Positions 35,391 to 46,577 are shown, counted from the first letter of the stretch. The stretch: 64,000 nt of DNA from Girardinichthys multiradiatus (GCF_021462225.1 NC_061811.1:2714663-2778662); one strand, 5' to 3'. Numbers and translations are program-made. The notes: a model not told the origin generated them from the sequence alone.

Positions 35391-36987
35391 GTGCAAATAA
35401 GCTTTAATAGAAAAGTAATTGTTTTTTCCATTCCATTTTCCTTTGACCCACAGGACCCACAGCTGTCCAGTAACACCTCACATTTTTTATCTTCCACCTC
35501 AGCCCTAGACCCTTCTGCTTCTACATGTTTGCCTTCAACCATATCAGAAGATGCTGATGCTTCCTTTGCTTCACCCTTCCACCTGTGTGTCTCAAGAAGT
35601 CAGGTGAAGATGCAACTGAAAAGACTGAATAGGAATAAGGCTGCAGGTCCAGATCATGTCAGCCCTAGAGTCCTGAAGGCCTGTGCAGAGCAGCTCTGTG
35701 GGATTCTGCAGCACCTCTTCAACCTTAGCCTGGCCCAGAAGAAGGTTCCAGTGTTGTGGAAGACCTCCTGTCTTGTTCCGGTACCAAAGAAAACTCACCC
35801 ATCAGTCCTCCATGACTATAGACCTGTTGCCCTGACATCTCACATCATGAAGGTCCTAGAGAGACTCCTGTTGGCCCACCTGAGTAAGCAAACAGTAAAT
35901 CATCAGGACCCCCTTCAGTTTGCTTATCGCTGTGGAGTTGGAGTTGAAGACGCCATCATACACCTGCTTCAACAAACCCACTGTCATCTGGACAAAGCCA
36001 GCAGCACTGTGAGGATCATGTTCTTTGATTTCTCCAGTGCATTTAATACAATCCAACCTGATTTGCTTTGTCAGAAACTCCAGAAGACTCAGGTGGAGGC
36101 CTCAACAATCTCCTGGATCAAAGACTACCTGACAAACAGACCACCGTTTGTGAGACTGAAGGGTTGTGAGTCTAACCAGGTAGTCAGCAGCACAGGAGCA
36201 CCACAGGGGACTGTACTCTCACCATTCCTTTTCACTCTGTACACCTCAGACTTCCAGTACAAGACAGACTCCTGTCATCTGCAGAAATACTCAGATGATT
36301 CTGCAGTCGTGGGGTGGATCAGAGATGGACAAGAAGCTGAGTACAGGAAGGTGGTGGACCGCTTTGTGGCATGGTGTGGAAACAATCATCTCATTTTGAA
36401 CGTGACTTAAACAAAGGAGATGATTGTAGATTTTAAGAGAAACAGGAATAAGTCAAAAACTATTTCTATCATGGGAGAATAAGTGGAGGTGGTGGAGGAG
36501 TATAAATACCTCGGTGTTCACCTGGACAACAGACTAGAGTGGAGATGCAACTGCGAAGCCATCTACAAGAAGGGACAGAGCAGACTACTTCTTGAGGAAG
36601 CTTAGGTCCTTTGGTGTTTGCAGCAAGATGCTGCATATCTTCTATAAGTCTGTTGTGGAGAGTGTGATCTCTTCTGCCATCATCTGCTGGGGAAGCAGCA
36701 TCAGAGCCAGGGACTTAAAAAAGCTCAACAAGCTGATAAAAAAGGCTGGCTCTGTTCTGGGGACTCCTCTGGAACCTCTGGAGATCATTGTGGAAAGACG
36801 GATTCTTCATAAAATGAAGAACATTATGGAGAACCCTGATCATCCTCTTCATGAGACTGTCCTACAACAACAGAGTGTCTTCAGTCAGAGGCTTCTTCAG
36901 ATCTGCTGTAAGATGGAGCGCTACAGGAGATCCTTCCTGCCCACAGCCATCAGCATCTACAACGGCTCTTTGAAGAAACCTTCATAA
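35391..36987 (+). pseudogene. Rex1 reverse transcriptase, broken
   Basis: The RT would make cDNA from element RNA at a nicked target. The first frame (to 36410) shows the motifs in order: NRNKAAGPDHVSPRVLKA, YRPVALTSHIMKVLERLLL, QFAYRCGVGVEDAIIHLL, FFDFSSAFNTIQP (first catalytic Asp present), GAPQGTVLSPFLFTLY and KYSDDSAVV (YxDD box present). A TAA then replaces a lysine codon at about 36408-36410. A second TAA lies near 36480, then a frameshift near 36590 leads to the C-terminal frame 36592-36987 (LRSFGVCSKMLHIFYKSVV). The catalytic residues survive but the protein is cut in at least three places. The first ~8 residues precede the element boundary. Confidence 0.88.
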
Positions 36988-37049
36988 TATGAGCTATAAC
37001 AACATTTAATTTCCCTTTGGGATTAATAAAGTATTTTTCAATTGAATTG
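35415..37049 (+). mobile_element. Rex1 LINE, 5'-truncated, with target duplication
   Basis: Non-LTR retrotransposon of the Rex1/Babar group. It is flanked by AATAGAAAA at 35406-35414 and 37050-37058, a plausible 9-bp target-site duplication. The tail at 37000-37049 has TTTCCCTTTGGGATTAATAA and ends in GAATT-type repeats, as expected for the group. TTTCTCCAGTGCATTTAATA at 36029 and GAGCAGACTACTTCTTGAGG at 36578 match, with a few changes, the standard Rex1 detection-primer sites that I recall. The endonuclease domain and 5' end are absent. Confidence 0.88.
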
Positions 37050-37058
37050 AATAGAAAA

Positions 37059-38520
37059 AAAACCTTTTAAGCCCATTTGAAGGCACACTAAAAAAATATT
37101 TGCGTTTTTCTCTTTGTTCTTGGTAATAAATGCTACTTTTAATTAATTTTATCAGCTATCTGCAATAATTATGTATTCTGTTTACGTCTGTTTACGTCCT
37201 TTCATGTAATCTTACTGCCATTCAGTCTGACAATACAAGAACATCTGAACCTATATCTAAAAGATAGTGCTGCAGCCTTACAATATTGATCTCAGTGGAT
37301 CTTTTGCTCCAGGCAACATATCCTCAGTAAAGTATAATCCCTTATTTCCAAGGTTATCCTGGTGTAGATGAGATGTATCCTTACTTGTAACTAGTACTAG
37401 CGTTTGTCATACTATCCTTTGTTTGAGTGGTAAATTTGACCTTGTTTGCACCTTTCCCAAGTGTGATAAAATGCTACTGCTGTTTATTATGCTTCAGTCT
37501 AATTCTACTCTTCATAATTCATGTTTTTGTTCAGCTACATTTTACTAAATCCAGCTCTTTGTCTTTTTAAATTATATCTCCTTTGGCATGTGGACATCAT
37601 TTGGTAATAACCCGACAAAAGCATAAATGTTCATGAATAGTAATAACAAAATTAAGCTTTTTTGAATGATATTGATATATTCAATTACCTGGAGCAGTCA
37701 CATGTTCGAATCTATATGCTAATATGTGAACTGTGTTTAAGTGAGATGAATTCAGATTATATGATCACCTCCAAAGCTAAGATTTTCATACTGTGCACAG
37801 AGGAAAAAACATAGTTAGGCTATAACCTTGTGTTATTTGGGACACCAAGCAGGGTTCTGAGCTGCAATCGTTCCTATTCAAGCAGGACACAGATAAGCCA
37901 TCGGCTCACCAACAGAGGCTGACAGACGAGTGGAGAGGCATAGCAGATGCAACAATCACTGTGGTGAGCCGTTTGTCTCCAATCCACTCAGGAGCTGATC
38001 GCTCTGCTGTGAAGTTATGGCAGCTCTTCAAGGTTCCCACTTTGTAGACCACCAGCTGCATCACAAGCCCGTCTGCTCAGCTTTGTGTATGCAACAAAAA
38101 ACCCTCGCACAAACTGTCACAATTTACATTTACTCAGCTACAAGTTGTTAAAAGTCACATTATCAGCATGTTGCACCATCATCAGTTGTCCATACATGAC
38201 GTTTTCATACAGTCGTACATTTCTGCCCATGAGTTGACAATCAACTATCACCAGAACCACATTTTTAGTCTGATTTGGACTGAAACTGAGACAGAGAAAC
38301 CTCCAACTCCTCCACCCACTCCCTCAAGACCATGCCACCTACACTGACTGAAGCACACACACATACACACACCCACACATCTTCAATTGCTTGCTTACAA
38401 ATATATCGAGCCAGCCAATCACATTGCAGCTATTCAGAGCATTAAGACATGTAGAAGTGTTGAAGATGACGTGCTGAAGATCAAAATGAGAATTATATTG
38501 GGAAAGGAAGTGGCTTTAGG
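37059..38520. other. No gene seen
   Basis: Mostly AT-rich sequence. About 37850-38350 is less AT-rich (GAGCTGCAATCG..., CACACACACATACAC near 38355), but no reading frame there is recognised. Confidence 0.4.
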
Positions 38521-38524
38521 TGAA

Positions 38525-38915
38525 TCTATAATGGTTGTTGGTTTCAGATGCTGTTCTGATGGCTACAGAACTACTGGGATTTTCATCCCTTAGGTTTACA
38601 AAGAATGGCCAGAAAAAGAGAAATTATCCAGTGAGCAGCAGTGGATATTTCATAATTTTGGGAATATTTTTTGCAAAACTTTGGGCTGTTAGTACCAGCA
38701 GGGCATTGTGATAGTACCACAGCCTACCAGAGTACGGCTGCCAGTAGTGGCCTCTACAATTACTAGATCTCAGTCCAAAAAACCCCCTTGGTGATGTGCA
38801 GCTGTCAAATCTGCAGCAACTGTCTGACGCTATCATGTGAATATGGACCAAAATCTCTGGTGAATTTTTCTTGATGAATCTGGACCCTCTTTCACAAAAC
38901 ATTTCCATCATAAAC
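38525..38915 (+). pseudogene. Tc1-like transposase, dead with deletions
   Basis: A third fish Tc1 subfamily. Landmarks are ACTACTGGGATTTTCATCCC at 38570, the GGTTTACAAAGAATGGCCAG segment at 38593, then a jump to a region with CTTTGGGCTGTTAGTACCAG near 38681, and finally ACTAGATCTCAGTCC (catalytic Glu region) and AATCTGCAGCAACTG...TATGGACCAAAATC to 38860. Several hundred bases of the catalytic core are deleted and the frames are broken. Confidence 0.75.
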
Positions 38916-39026
38916 CCACAAAGATGAGCCGATTCTGGCCATTTATAAATCCCAAGTGGAGACAACAATATCCCTCACAGCTTCAGACTTTCAGAGCTGA
39001 GACCAGCAAAGCAGGATGACAGAAGG

Positions 39027-39475
39027 TGTGTTGCAGGGTTTATTTCAAAATGTTAGTTAGAAAGTTGATCAACACAGACAAGTGTAAAATAAGACACAAG
39101 GTGAACCAAGTAAGTTTGACTTGCAAGGGTGAGACAGTCCTCTGCCAGAACAGTGACTTCCTTCTCACAAAGGGAGAAATCCTTGCACCAGCCTTTTATT
39201 TACATTTCACATTCGTACAAGCAAAAAGCGGGAATTGGTTTAGCCAATTCTTACAAAGATTTCAACCTAAAAGTGTAGTCATTCCCATATATGGTATAGG
39301 CTTATCATGTCCAGGAAGTGATCCACTCCAGACTGCATTCCTTAACCTTCCACAAACACTTTTTCACACTAAAAAAGCAATCATAGGGATTAGAAATCAT
39401 CTTAACTTTAGTAGAACTTCAGACATAAACATGATTGAAACAAAACAATGATAACTTATATAAATGTTTCCAACA
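39027..39475 (-). repeat. Retroviral LTR1, 3' LTR (minus)
   Basis: About 450 bp. On the minus strand it starts TGTTGGAAAC and ends AATAAACCCTGCAACACA, with TGTAAATAAAAGGC as a likely promoter element. The adjoining purine tract at 39476-39489 (AAACAGGAGGGAAT on the minus strand) marks it as the 3' LTR of the env-bearing provirus to its right. A second copy lies at 19140-19561. Confidence 0.82.
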
Positions 39476-39490
39476 ATTCCCTCCTGTTTA
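39476..39490 (-). promoter_or_regulatory. Retroviral polypurine tract
   Basis: AAACAGGAGGGAAT on the minus strand immediately precedes the U3 of LTR1. This is the usual primer for plus-strand DNA synthesis and fixes the direction of the provirus. Confidence 0.75.
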
Positions 39491-39519
39491 TTATTGATTA
39501 GTTTAATATTACATCCATG

Positions 39520-40915
39520 TATACAGTTCCAAAAACCTTTATGCATACACTTCATTAAACATTAAACTATTGTTAAGTTTAGTGATTTCTCCTCCAAAAT
39601 GTCATCATAATCTTGGTTCTTGTCCAGAAGCTAGTAATCCTGGGACAACATTGTATCAAAAATTCCTCCAACCATCCTTAATATCATTGCTCTGATACAG
39701 GGAACAACACACAGAGTAAAAAGGCAGAACAACAATAACACAGCGATGACAGGGGTCATGATTTTCAAAAACAGTTGCTACAACGGTCCTGAAGTAAGCC
39801 ACGAAGGAAGGCTTCCTCGGCCGGGATGGACATCCTGTTGCATACCCCTTTAATTTCATTTAATTGGCGTATAGCATCGCTCACTCTGCGTCAATCTTAG
39901 CCATTGGTCTCATCAGGGATGTAGATGCAGCAGGTCTCATTCAGGAGAGCACAAACTCCCTCAACCGAGAACGTCAGCAGGTCCAACACCATCCTGTTCC
40001 GCAACACCACGGATCGAAGAGCTGTGACTTCTGTGGACAGTCCTGTAAGAGCTTTTGTGGTTGCATTAACAGTCCCAGTCGATAATCTATTGTTTCTAAT
40101 CTAAGCATGTTCTTTCCTACTCCCAACCATGGGAATAAATTTAGGAAAATCTTATTTCCTGTTGATCTATGATTAGATTTGTCAGGAACATCTGATCCCC
40201 ACACACTGTCATGTGGCTTCACACAGATGAGTTCCCTCTTACTCCTATTCAGGGAAGGTTGAACTGAAATGACATAAGTGTGATCAGTGACATAAACAGG
40301 TGCACAAACACCACTCCAACTTGGAGGCAACTGCAAATAAATGGCAGTTCCACACATCCAGTGAAATCCATATATTGCATAAATGTCCTGTAGATCATGG
40401 ACTTTTCCCCCTGGTCCAGCTTGGTAGGAAGGATAATAGTAAGTCGTGTTACACATGCGCATTGGAATAGTCCCCACTGGGATGGAACCGGTGCCCACGA
40501 CACAATGAGAAAAATGGGAATCTGCAAGAAGTTCAATATAGTTGGACACAGGGGTTGTAACATTAAACTGTTTAAACTCTGTAACATCACAGTTGTAAAA
40601 TGTTACATTACCCATTACCACACGGAAACTGGTACTGACACCAGAAACGCTGTTTCTGATAAAACACTCATCCCTTGGCACTGTTACTGGTCTAGCTGTC
40701 AACCTGGGCCGGTTGGAAGAGATAGGAAGTTCAGTACATACATAACAACCAGAAATGTTTCTGGACTTGGTTACAATTTTTATATATTGGTACCAGCTGT
40801 TAGTCTCAAACAAGTAATTTATATCTTGTATAAACATTCCATGGAAATCTTCATTAATCCACCTCTTTCTGGAGATCATGAGATTATGGAAATTTCTAGC
40901 ATATTATTAACATAA
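39520..40915 (-). pseudogene. env: Endogenous retrovirus envelope gene, broken
   Basis: Remnant of a class-I (gamma/epsilon-like) retroviral envelope. The longest frame, 39974-40879, covers the surface-subunit C-terminal half and part of the transmembrane subunit. It has many N-x-S/T sites and cysteines, and a basic furin-type site RSKR near residue 215. The transmembrane subunit continues in another frame with the CX6CC motif CALLNETCC near 39930, typical of covalently linked SU-TM envelopes. Near 39700-39770 there is a hydrophobic segment followed by a CxxPCI-type cytoplasmic start. Frameshifts and stops separate these parts, so no complete protein is encoded. The N-terminus and signal peptide are not identified. 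Confidence 0.83.
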
Positions 40916-41119
40916 TCAGGGCACATGTGATACATAAAACTAAATGTTTCAACAACATCTTTCTTTTAGATTTACCTGTTAGTCTCTCTCTCACCCCTAA
41001 GGGCTAGGAAGTATCGATGGTTTCTTCACTGACGTTGAGATGAAACTTCCACTAGATGGTGACAACCCCTTTATAGTCAGACTTTCACTTCTTAGCCTTT
41101 GGGTGGAAAGACTGACAGG

Positions 41120-42060
41120 CTCACCTCTTTACAATGTGCTTTGTATAAGTAGCCCTCTCTTGGATTTTCACAGCAGTAGGAGTTGTCAATAACACTTGGA
41201 ATGGACCCCCCCACTTTGGATCAGACCACGTTTTCTTCTTAATGGTCTTAATCAGCACCCAATCATCTTCTTTCACATCACCAGGAACCTGTAGGGCTTA
41301 AGAAATATCATTTGGCATATTATTAACATTTTGTATGTCTCTAGACTGTAATATCTTCCTCATGTAATCTGCTAACGATGCATCTTGTTGTGGATCTTTT
41401 AGGTCTTTTTGTAGATCAGGAATATAATAAGGTCTGCCATGTATTATTTCAAAAGGTGTTAATCCACCCTGAGCTGATGGGGTTATCCTCATATTAAGTT
41501 TTACTATATATAAACATTCAACCCAATTTCTTTTTTTTGGTCCCATTGTCTTCTTAAGCTTACTTTTAAGTGTCCCATTTGTTCTTTCTATCAACCCTGC
41601 ACTCTGGGGGTGTTAGCTACAATGTGTTTTCAGGTTAATCTTAAAACATTTACCAAGTTCTTGTATGATTTTGTTAACAAAATGTGTTGCATTATCACTA
41701 TAAATCCTTCTTGGAATTCCAAATGTACATAGCCCCTTTTGCCACCGTCATAGCATCTGGTCCTCTGCAAGGAAAGATTTCTTTGGTGGTTATGTTTCAG
41801 ACATATCAAACAAGATGCACAAAAATGTTTTTTGTAAGTTTTTAGTAAGTATTAAATCCATAGGTAGTGAATTGTTTGTTCATTAAGCCAATCATCCCGC
41901 CAGTTGAGACATGGCTCTGCCATGGCTCACATTTGCAGCCCAGTTGAACATTGATTTAGGTAATATAGGCTTTCCTTGAGGGCATCTAGTAATCCCTTCA
42001 CATTTACACTCAGCTAATTTAGCTGGTAACAGCACAGCATTTAATAATTTCAGTAATAAC
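41120..42060 (-). pseudogene. pol: Endogenous retrovirus pol: integrase region, broken
   Basis: Upstream of env on the same strand. From right to left it carries the RNase H end and zinc-binding region (42060-41780, same as 19946-20345). Next is the integrase core with RRIYSDNATHF (second catalytic Asp) near 41690. The glutamate motif IERTNGTLKSK starts at 41594. The frame 41298-41594 continues with NWVECLYIVKLNMRITPS. A C-terminal DDWVLIKTIKKKTW/PKWGGPFQVLLTTPTAV segment lies near 41170-41270, as in gamma/epsilon retroviruses. A stop falls just before the glutamate motif, and the part carrying the first catalytic Asp is missing or unreadable. Gag, protease and RT are absent: LTR2 is joined directly at 42060/42061. 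Confidence 0.82.
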
Positions 42061-42551
42061 TGTCAGGTTCAATCAACCTAAAATACTTATAACATCACAA
42101 AAAGAAGAGAAAGACAAGATAATTAGTTTATCGCTGCGAGGATAACAGACAGAGATGTGCTTTCAGTTACAAATCTCCTACCGCTCTGAAAAAACATCTC
42201 TCCAACAACTCTTGTTCTTCTCTTTTTCTCTTTAGGGTGGTCCCTAGTTACATAAACGTCGATGCTCTTAAAGGTTCGGGAACAAACAGTAGCAACATGA
42301 CATAGATCATGTACCCCATTATCTTCCACAAACACACTTGCACAGTCTCCATAATCTTAAGATATGTGCTCTCTTTGTTCAGCACAATCAGCCTTCATCT
42401 TTATGATGTCCTCAACTGTGACTGCATCATCCCGATTCCACCTCTCGTCCTTGCCTGCAAACAACTCATCACATGTTTACTTACACATACAACATGAAAG
42501 GTTTTAAAGGTCAAATAATAAAGTTAATAAAGAGTAAATATATAAGATAAA
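42061..42551 (-). repeat. Retroviral LTR2 (minus), 5' end cut by Rex3
   Basis: Inverted copy of 45959-46468. On the minus strand it ends GATTGAACCTGACA at 42061 and shares the block TTTTGTGATGTTATAAGTAT. It also shares the stretch with GATGAAGGCTGATTGTGCTG and the TTCAGAGCGGTA region. About 30 bp of its start is missing where the Rex3 3' end begins. The open frames here are shadows. Confidence 0.8.
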
Positions 42552-45500
42552 TCTCGTACTCGTACTCGTCGTCTTCCGCTTTATCCGGGACCGGGTCGCG
42601 GGGGCAGCAGACTCAGCAGAGACGCCCAGACGTCCCTCTCTCCAGACACCTCCTCCAGCTCCTCCAGGGGGAGCCCAAGGCATTCCCAGGCCAGCCGAGA
42701 GACATAGTCCCTCCAGCGTGTCCTGGGCCGTCCCCTGGGCCTCCTCCCGGTGGGACGTGCCTGGATCACCTCCCGAGGAAGGCGTCCAGGAGGCATCCGG
42801 TATAGATGCCCGAGCCACCTCAACTGGCTCCTCTCGATGTGGAGGAGCACCGGCTCTACTCCGAGCTCCTCACCCTATCTCTAAGGGAGTGCCCGGCCAC
42901 CCTACGGAGGAAGCTCATTTCAGCCGCTTGTATCTGTGATCTCGTTCTTTCGGTCATGACCCAAAGTTCATGGCCATAGGTGAGAGTAGGAACGTAGACC
43001 GACCAGTAAATTGAGAGCTTTGCTTTTCGGCTCAGCTCTCTCTTCACCACAATGGACCGGCACAGCGCCCCCATTACTGTGGCAGCCGCACCGATCCATC
43101 TGCCGATCTCCCGCTCCATTCTTCCCTCACTCGTGAACAAGACCCCGAGATACTTAAACTCCTCCACTTGAGGCAGGAACTCCCATCCAACCTGAAGAGG
43201 ACAAGCCACCCTTTTCCGGTCGAGTACCATGGCCTCGGACTTGGAGGAGCTGATCTTCATCCCAGCCGCTTCACACTTGGCTGCGAACCGCCCCAGCGCA
43301 TGCTGTAGGTCTTGGCTAGAGGGGGCCAGCAGGACCACGTCATCCGCAAAAAGAAGAGACGAAATCCACTGGTCCCCAAACCAGATCCCCTCCGGCCCTT
43401 GGCTGCGTCTAGAAATCCTGTCCAAAAAAGTTATGAACAGGACCGGCGACAAAGGGCAGCCCTGCCAGAGTCCAACATGCACTGGGAACAGGTCCGACTT
43501 AGTGCCGGCAATGCGGACCAAACTCCTGCTCCGCTCGTACAGGGACCGGATGGCCCCTAATAAAGGGCCCCCGATTCCATACTCCTGGAGCACCCCCCAC
43601 AGGGCATCACGAGGGACACAGTCAAATGCCTTCTCCAGGACCACAAAACACATGTGAACCGGTTGGGCAAACTCCCATGAACCCTCGAGCACCCTGTAGA
43701 GGGTATAAAGCTGGTCCAGTGTTCCACGCCTGGGACGAAAACCACACTGTTCCTCCTGAAGCCGAGGTTCGACTATCGGTCGGACTCTCCTCTCCAATAC
43801 CCTGGCGTAGGCCTTACCAGGGAGGCTGAGGAGTGTGATCCCCCTGTAGTTGGAACACACCCTCCGGTCCCCCTTCTTATAAAGGGGGACCACCTCCCCA
43901 GTCTGCCAGTCCAGAGGCACTGTCCCCGACCGCCACGCAATGTTGAAGAGGCGTGTCAACCATGACAGCCCTACAACATCCAGAGACTTGAGGTACTCAG
44001 GGCGGATCTCATCCACCCCCAAAACCTTTCCACCGCAGAGCTTTTTAACCACCTCGGTGACTTCAGCCTGGGTGATGAAAGAGTCCAACCCCGAGTCCCC
44101 AGCCTCTGTTTCCACCACGGAATGCGTGATGGCAGGATTGAGGAGATCCTCGAAGTACTCCTTCCACCGCCCGATAATGTCCTCAGTCGAGGTCAGCAGT
44201 CTCCCGCCCCCACTATAAACAGTGTTGGCATAGCACTGCTTCCCCCTCCTGAGGCGCCGGACGGTTTGCCAGAATCGCTTTGAGGCCAACCGGTAGTCCT
44301 TCTCCATGGCCTCACCGAACTCTTCCCGGGCCCGAGTTTTTGCTTCTGCCACAGCCCGGGCCACAGCACGCTTGGCCTCACGGTACCCGTCAGCCGCCTC
44401 AGGAGTCCCACAAGCCAACCACAGCCGATAGGACTCCTTCTTCAGCTTAACAGCATCCCTTACTGCCGGTGTCCACCACCGGGTTCTGGGATTGCCGCCA
44501 CGACAGGCACCGCAGACCTTACGGCCGCAGCTATGGGCAGCAGCATCGACAATAGATGCGGAGAACATGGTCCACTCGGACTCTATGTCTCCAACATCCC
44601 CCGGGATCTGGTCGAAGCTCTCCCGGAGGTGGGAGTCGAATACATCCCTGGCCGAGGGCTCTGCCAGGCGTTCCCAGCAGACCCTCACTATGCGCTTGGG
44701 CCTGCCAAGTCTGTCCGGCTTTCTCCTCCTCCAGCGGATCCAACTCACCACCAGGTGATGATCAGTGGACAGCTCAGCCCCTCTCTTCACCCGAGTGTCC
44801 AAAACATGCGGCCGAAGGTCTGATGATACGACAACAAAGTCGATCATCGACCTCCTGCCTAGGGTGTCCTGGTGCCAAGTCCACTGATGGACACCCTTAT
44901 GTTTGAACATGGTGTTCGTTATGGACAATCCGTGACTAGCACAGAAGTCCAATAACAAAACGCCACCCGGATTCAGATCGGGGAGGCCATTCCTCCCGAT
45001 CACGCCTCTCCAAGTTTCACTGTCGTTCCCCACGTGGGCGTTGAAGTCCCCCAGCAGAATAATGGAGTCCCCGGGAGGGGCACTATCCAGCACCCCCGAC
45101 AGGGACGCCAAGAACGCCGGGTACTCTGCACTACCACTCGGCGCGTAGGCTGAAATGATAGTCAGAGACCTCTCCCCAACCCGAAGGCGCAGGGATACGA
45201 CCCTCTCATCCACTGGGGTAAACCCCAACACGAGACGGCTGAGCTGGGGGGCAACAAGCAAACCCACACCAGCCCGCCGCCTCTCCCCGTGGGCCACTCC
45301 AGAGTAGAAGAGAGTCCAACGCCTCTCAAGGAGATGGGTTCCAGAGCCCACGCTGTGCGTGGAGGCGAGCCCGACTATTTCTAGTCGATATCTCTCGACC
45401 TCCCGCACAAGCTCAGGCTCCTTCCCCCCCAGCGAGGTGACATTCCACGTCCCTAGAGCCAGCCTAAGCATCCAGGGATCAGGCCGCTGAGGTCTCCACC

Positions 45501-45575
45501 TTCGTCCGCCACCCAATCCTCTTTGCACCGGTCCCTCACGGTTCCCCCTGCAGATGGTGGGCCCACTGGGGGGAA
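42552..45575 (-). mobile_element. Rex3 LINE (RTE clade), nearly full length
   Basis: A 3.0-kb non-LTR retrotransposon. CGGCGACAAAGGGCAGCCCTG at 43445 is an exact match to the Rex3 forward primer site that I recall, and the reverse primer site is present with few changes near 43902. The 3' end lies at the left, with short ACTCGT-type repeats (42557-42570). The right edge near 45575 is where coding similarity stops and retroviral env sequence begins. It lies between inverted LTR2 copies. A second, shorter copy is at 51183-52550. Confidence 0.92.
42581..45570 (-). pseudogene. Rex3 endonuclease-reverse transcriptase, inactivated
   Basis: Single long frame (to 42856) encoding an APE-type endonuclease followed by reverse transcriptase. 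Endonuclease motifs in order: [36 protein letters not shown] and [10 protein letters not shown] motifs: [67 protein letters not shown] and [11 protein letters not shown]. The motif-A catalytic Asp is Val here (codon 43639-43641, GTC); the second copy keeps GAC. A 19-base deletion between direct CCGAGC repeats near 42861 shifts the frame and ends the protein early; the lost C-terminus, with RSQLRWLGHLYRMPPGRLP, is in frame 42581-42850. The first ~40 residues of the open frame lie outside the element. Confidence 0.9.
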
Positions 45576-45826
45576 CCGTGAGAATTTTAGTATCATCAGT
45601 AATAATTTCCTTTGCAGTGTTTACTGTAATTTTGACATTGTGTGGATGTTGTTGTATTCCCTGCCTTCGTTCTCTGCTTAACCATCTCATCACCAAAGCT
45701 ATTTCTCCTATGGAAGACAGAGTTACACAACTCTATCTGTTATTTACACATCAGGATGATGAGGATGCAACTGACCACTTTTCTGACCTGTACCCAGATC
45801 CATCTCTATATGAATCTGCGATTTGA
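45566..45826 (+). pseudogene. env: Retroviral env C-terminus (plus), cut by Rex3
   Basis: End of a retroviral transmembrane subunit on the opposite strand to the env at 39.5-40.9 kb. The frame 45554-45826 has a hydrophobic membrane span ([18 protein letters not shown]), a cysteine cluster CGCCCIPC, then a cytoplasmic tail rich in acidic residues ending DPSLYESAI. It is followed after about 120 bp by a purine tract and LTR2. Everything upstream is missing: Rex3 begins immediately to the left. Confidence 0.75.
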
Positions 45827-45943
45827 ATGTCAGTAAGTGCCTCTGAGTGTAATTATATTTGTGCTCATGAAAAATTATCTTGCAGTTAAAAATCTAAAAG
45901 AAGTTGCTGTTTAAGTGATAAGAGAATATGAGCAAATATAAGA

Positions 45944-46468
45944 TAAACAGGGAGCAAATGTTGGAATAATTGTATATAGTTTATATCTTTTGTCTTATAT
46001 TTTTCCTTTTGTTTCATTTGACTATTTGATTTTATAACCTTTCATGATGTTTGTGTGAGTAAAGGATGTGATGAGTTTGTCTGCAGGCAAAGGTCATAAA
46101 TGGAGCTGAGAAGGAAGCAGTCACAGTTGAGGAGGTCATAAAAGATGAAGGCTGATTGTGCTGAACGGACAACGCTCTGATCTTAAGATTGGAGGAGACT
46201 GTGGAAGTGTGTTGTTAAAAGATAATGGTGTTTATGACCTGTTTACGATACAGCTGTTTTTCCCATCCTTAGAGAGTAACATTCTTTGTAATTAGGGACC
46301 CCTGAAAAGATAATAAAAAGAGAGGGTCGGACAGATGTTTTTCAGAGCGGTAAAGAGATTGTAACTGAACTCTCTGTCCGTTCTCCTCGCAGCGAGTAAA
46401 TAACTAATTATTTGTCTTTCTCTTCTTTTTGTGATGTTATAAGTATTTTAGGTTGTTTAAACCTGACA
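45944..46468 (+). repeat. Retroviral LTR2, 3' LTR (plus), with purine tract
   Basis: AAACAGGGAGCAAA at about 45945-45958 is a polypurine tract. The LTR follows, starting TGTTGGAATAATTG at 45959 and ending AACCTGACA at 46468 (510 bp). A promoter/polyadenylation-like part (GATAATAAAAAGAGAGG) lies near 46310. The inverted copy is at 42061-42551. No clear 4-bp duplication is visible, as expected after rearrangement. Confidence 0.8.
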
Positions 46469-46577
46469 TTTCCATGAACACCTTCCAGTGTAGCATAGAC
46501 CCAGGTAACATGCTCTACTACCCTGACAACGGTGTAGGATCTGATATGGGCCATTCCAGCATCTGGACTTTAAGTAT

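Noticed and set aside
39026..39451. 141-codon frame
   Set aside because: It is the antisense of LTR1; the same DNA at 19.1-19.6 kb is not open.
43229..44906. Plus-strand frames opposite the Rex3 gene
   Set aside because: Antisense shadows of the Rex3 coding sequence.
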